DNA of 64,000 nucleotides. It comes from Aminipila luticellarii. GTDB taxonomy: Bacteria; Bacillota; Clostridia; Peptostreptococcales; Anaerovoracaceae. The stretch is from NCBI RefSeq assembly GCF_004103735.1, contig NZ_CP035281.1, forward strand, positions 1,054,001 to 1,118,000, read 5' to 3'. Below the pieces are notes generated by a model. It was not told the origin of the DNA. It searched no databases and was given only the letters and a program-made list of their open reading frames with translations. The number at the start of each line of letters is the position of its first letter. Position 1 is the first letter of the stretch. This document shows positions 62,378-64,000 of this stretch, piece by piece. A program made the position numbers and the translations under genes.

Positions 62378-63613
62378 ATGGTAATTAATGTTAAAAGTGA
62401 AATTCGACCATTAAAGAAGGTATTGCTGCATCGTCCCGGTAAAGAGTTAGAAAATCTGACTCCGGATACGCTGGATCGATTATTGTTTGATGATATACCT
62501 TTTCTGGAGGTTGCTCAGGCAGAGCATGATGCCTTTGCCCAGATATTAAGAGACAACGGTGTTGAAGTAGTATATTTGGAAGATTTGATGGCAGATGTAC
62601 TGAATTTAAGCGATGAAATCAGAGATCAATTCCTATATCAATGGATCAAAGAGGCTGGTGTCAGCACAAGGAAGCAAACGGAAAAGATCTATCAGTTCAT
62701 GCTCCGGCATAATGACAATAAAAAAGAAATGGTGCTGAAATCTATGGAAGGAATCGTATTGAGAGAGCTGGGATGGAAGCCGGCAAATGCCTCAACGGAT
62801 TCTTTAGTGGATCTGATGAACACACCGGATAAGCTGATTATCGATCCGATGCCAAACCTTTATTTTACAAGAGATCCGTTTGCCTGCATAGGAAACGGTG
62901 TAAGCGTGAACCGAATGTATTCCCAGACTAGGAACCGAGAGACGATTTACGGAGAATATATATTTAAATACCATCCTGATTATAAAGATAAAGTTGACAT
63001 GCTCTACAACCGTTATGAGCAGTATCATGTGGAAGGCGGAGATATTTTAAACTTGAATGATAAAGTCTTGGCTGTCGGTGTTTCACAGAGAACAGAACCA
63101 GCGGCAGTTGAAGTGCTCGCTAAAAATATTTTTTCAAATAAGAATGCGGTTATAGATACCATTCTTGCTTTCGACATTCCTGTATCCAGAGCATTCATGC
63201 ATTTGGATACGGTCTTCACACAGATCGATGTGGATAAATTTACGGTACATCCGGGCATTTTAGGACCATTGGTGGTTTATGAAATTAAGCGCGGCGAAGG
63301 CAGTGATGAACTGGCCGTAAAGAAAATAGAAGAAAAATTAGAGACAATTCTTGAAAAATATCTGGGAATTGATAAAATAACTCTTATAAAGTGCGGCGGA
63401 GAAGATTTGATTGCTGCTCAAAGAGAGCAGTGGAATGACGGATCCAACACCCTTTGCATTGCTCCTGGTAAAATTGTGACATACCAGAGAAATACGGTAA
63501 CCAATAAATTGCTGAGAGAGTACAATGTGAATGTGCTGGAAGTTCCAAGTGCTGAATTATCAAGAGGCAGAGGCGGCCCGCGCTGCATGAGCATGCCACT
63601 TGTCAGAGAATAG
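62378..63613 (+). CDS. arcA: arginine deiminase
   Basis: 411 residues, full length. The catalytic cysteine is in GGPRCMSMPLVRE at 403; NLYFTRDPFACIG, HVEGGDILNLND and FMHLDTVFTQID hold the substrate-binding Asp, Glu and His residues. It hydrolyses arginine to citrulline and ammonia, the first step of the energy-yielding arginine pathway. AGGAGG precedes the ATG. It is followed 45 bases later by the ornithine carbamoyltransferase gene; carbamate kinase would be expected beyond the window. Confidence 0.97.
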   Translation: MVINVKSEIRPLKKVLLHRPGKELENLTPDTLDRLLFDDIPFLEVAQAEHDAFAQILRDNGVEVVYLEDLMADVLNLSDEIRDQFLYQWIKEAGVSTRKQTEKIYQFMLRHNDNKKEMVLKSMEGIVLRELGWKPANASTDSLVDLMNTPDKLIIDPMPNLYFTRDPFACIGNGVSVNRMYSQTRNRETIYGEYIFKYHPDYKDKVDMLYNRYEQYHVEGGDILNLNDKVLAVGVSQRTEPAAVEVLAKNIFSNKNAVIDTILAFDIPVSRAFMHLDTVFTQIDVDKFTVHPGILGPLVVYEIKRGEGSDELAVKKIEEKLETILEKYLGIDKITLIKCGGEDLIAAQREQWNDGSNTLCIAPGKIVTYQRNTVTNKLLREYNVNVLEVPSAELSRGRGGPRCMSMPLVRE

Positions 63614-63658
63614 TCAATCTATATTAAGAAAATAAAAAGAAAAAAAGGAGAAAAAAAT

Positions 63659-64000
63659 ATGGCAGTGAATCTTAAAGGAAGAAGTTTTTTAACACTAATG
63701 GATTTTACCCCGGAAGAAATCAGATACATGCTAGACCTGTCCCACGACTTGAAGGCTAAGAAACGTGCAGGCATTCAAGGGGATGCTTTAAAAGGAAAAA
63801 ATATTGTACTTCTTTTTGAGAAGACTTCTACGAGAACAAGATGTGCATTTGAAGTGGCTTGTTTAGATGAGGGCGGTCATGTTACGTTCTTAGATTCAAA
63901 CAGTTCACAGTTTGGTAAGAAAGAATCCGTAGAAGATTCTGCAAAAGTATTTGGCAGATTCTTTGATGGGATTGAATACAGAGGGTACGATCAGGCATTA
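63659..64000 (+). CDS. ornithine carbamoyltransferase (3' end outside window)
   Basis: The ATG at 63659 has AAAGGAG nine bases upstream, and 114 codons are visible. The N-terminal carbamoyl-phosphate domain has [16 protein letters not shown] and the [13 protein letters not shown] motif, in which STRTR binds carbamoyl phosphate. In the arginine deiminase pathway it works catabolically, splitting citrulline to ornithine and carbamoyl phosphate. Gene order with arcA supports this; the usual symbols are arcB or argF, and the sequence alone does not choose. Confidence 0.95.
   Translation, partial: MAVNLKGRSFLTLMDFTPEEIRYMLDLSHDLKAKKRAGIQGDALKGKNIVLLFEKTSTRTRCAFEVACLDEGGHVTFLDSNSSQFGKKESVEDSAKVFGRFFDGIEYRGYDQAL

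Overview
The window looks like a chromosomal segment of a low-to-moderate GC, anaerobic, spore-forming-type Firmicute of the class Clostridia. Strong AGGAGG-type ribosome binding sites, sigma-A promoters with TATAAT boxes, a T-box leader, a PnrA/Nup nucleoside importer and several SLH/stalk-domain surface proteins all fit. The 43-57 kb part carries the 4-aminobutyrate fermentation genes (gabT, 4-hydroxybutyrate CoA-transferase, 4-hydroxybutyrate dehydrogenase, 4-hydroxybutyryl-CoA dehydratase). These are known from Clostridium aminobutyricum and relatives (Anaerovoracaceae-like amino-acid fermenters), which is my best guess for the lineage. The species itself is an inference.

Layout. 0-6 kb: 3' part of a class I aminotransferase, a DMT exporter (minus strand), metY behind a double palindromic promoter region, an S41 protease, a TrpR-like regulator, a phosphopantetheinyl transferase, and recX with an apparent frameshift at an A7 tract. 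6-13 kb: an isoleucine T-box with a perfect consensus promoter, an eukaryote-like ileS, rlmN, a P-loop protein, a DMT transporter and a Nudix hydrolase. 13-19 kb: a secreted CAP-domain protein with seven 10-residue Thr/Asn repeats, then a four-gene BMP/ABC nucleoside importer with an internal terminator. 19-25 kb: YgiQ radical SAM protein, a solitary beta-class DNA methyltransferase, YitT and an ABC exporter; convergent with these are an HD protein and an unlisted 51-residue basic protein.

26-44 kb is mixed: GNAT acetyltransferase behind a predicted pseudoknot leader, a YdcF-like protein, a UDG-superfamily glycosylase, two GH18 proteins, YjeF, stalk-domain surface proteins, a PadR-controlled FtsW/RodA-like protein with an N-terminal HAAS-like domain, a LysR/LysO pair, an OLD-like ATPase-TOPRIM protein and cca. 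44-48 kb (minus strand): pepF-nadK-rluA. 48-49 kb: an acidic protein and a tiny Cys-rich membrane protein.

49.4-58 kb: the GABA operon, preceded by a near-consensus sigma-54 (-24/-12) promoter and followed by a convergent sigma-54 activator gene (PAS, AAA+ with GAFTGA, HTH). The activator has a 10-codon leader ORF containing a 19-bp palindrome. This is a self-contained inducible catabolic module: an APC permease imports the substrate, GabT makes succinate semialdehyde, the dehydrogenase makes 4-hydroxybutyrate, the CoA-transferase activates it and the dehydratase makes crotonyl-CoA. 58-64 kb: a YkvI-type carrier with homoserine dehydrogenase, then the arginine deiminase pathway (ArcD-like antiporter, arcA and the beginning of ornithine carbamoyltransferase). 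No rRNA, tRNA, CRISPR array, insertion sequence or prophage was seen.
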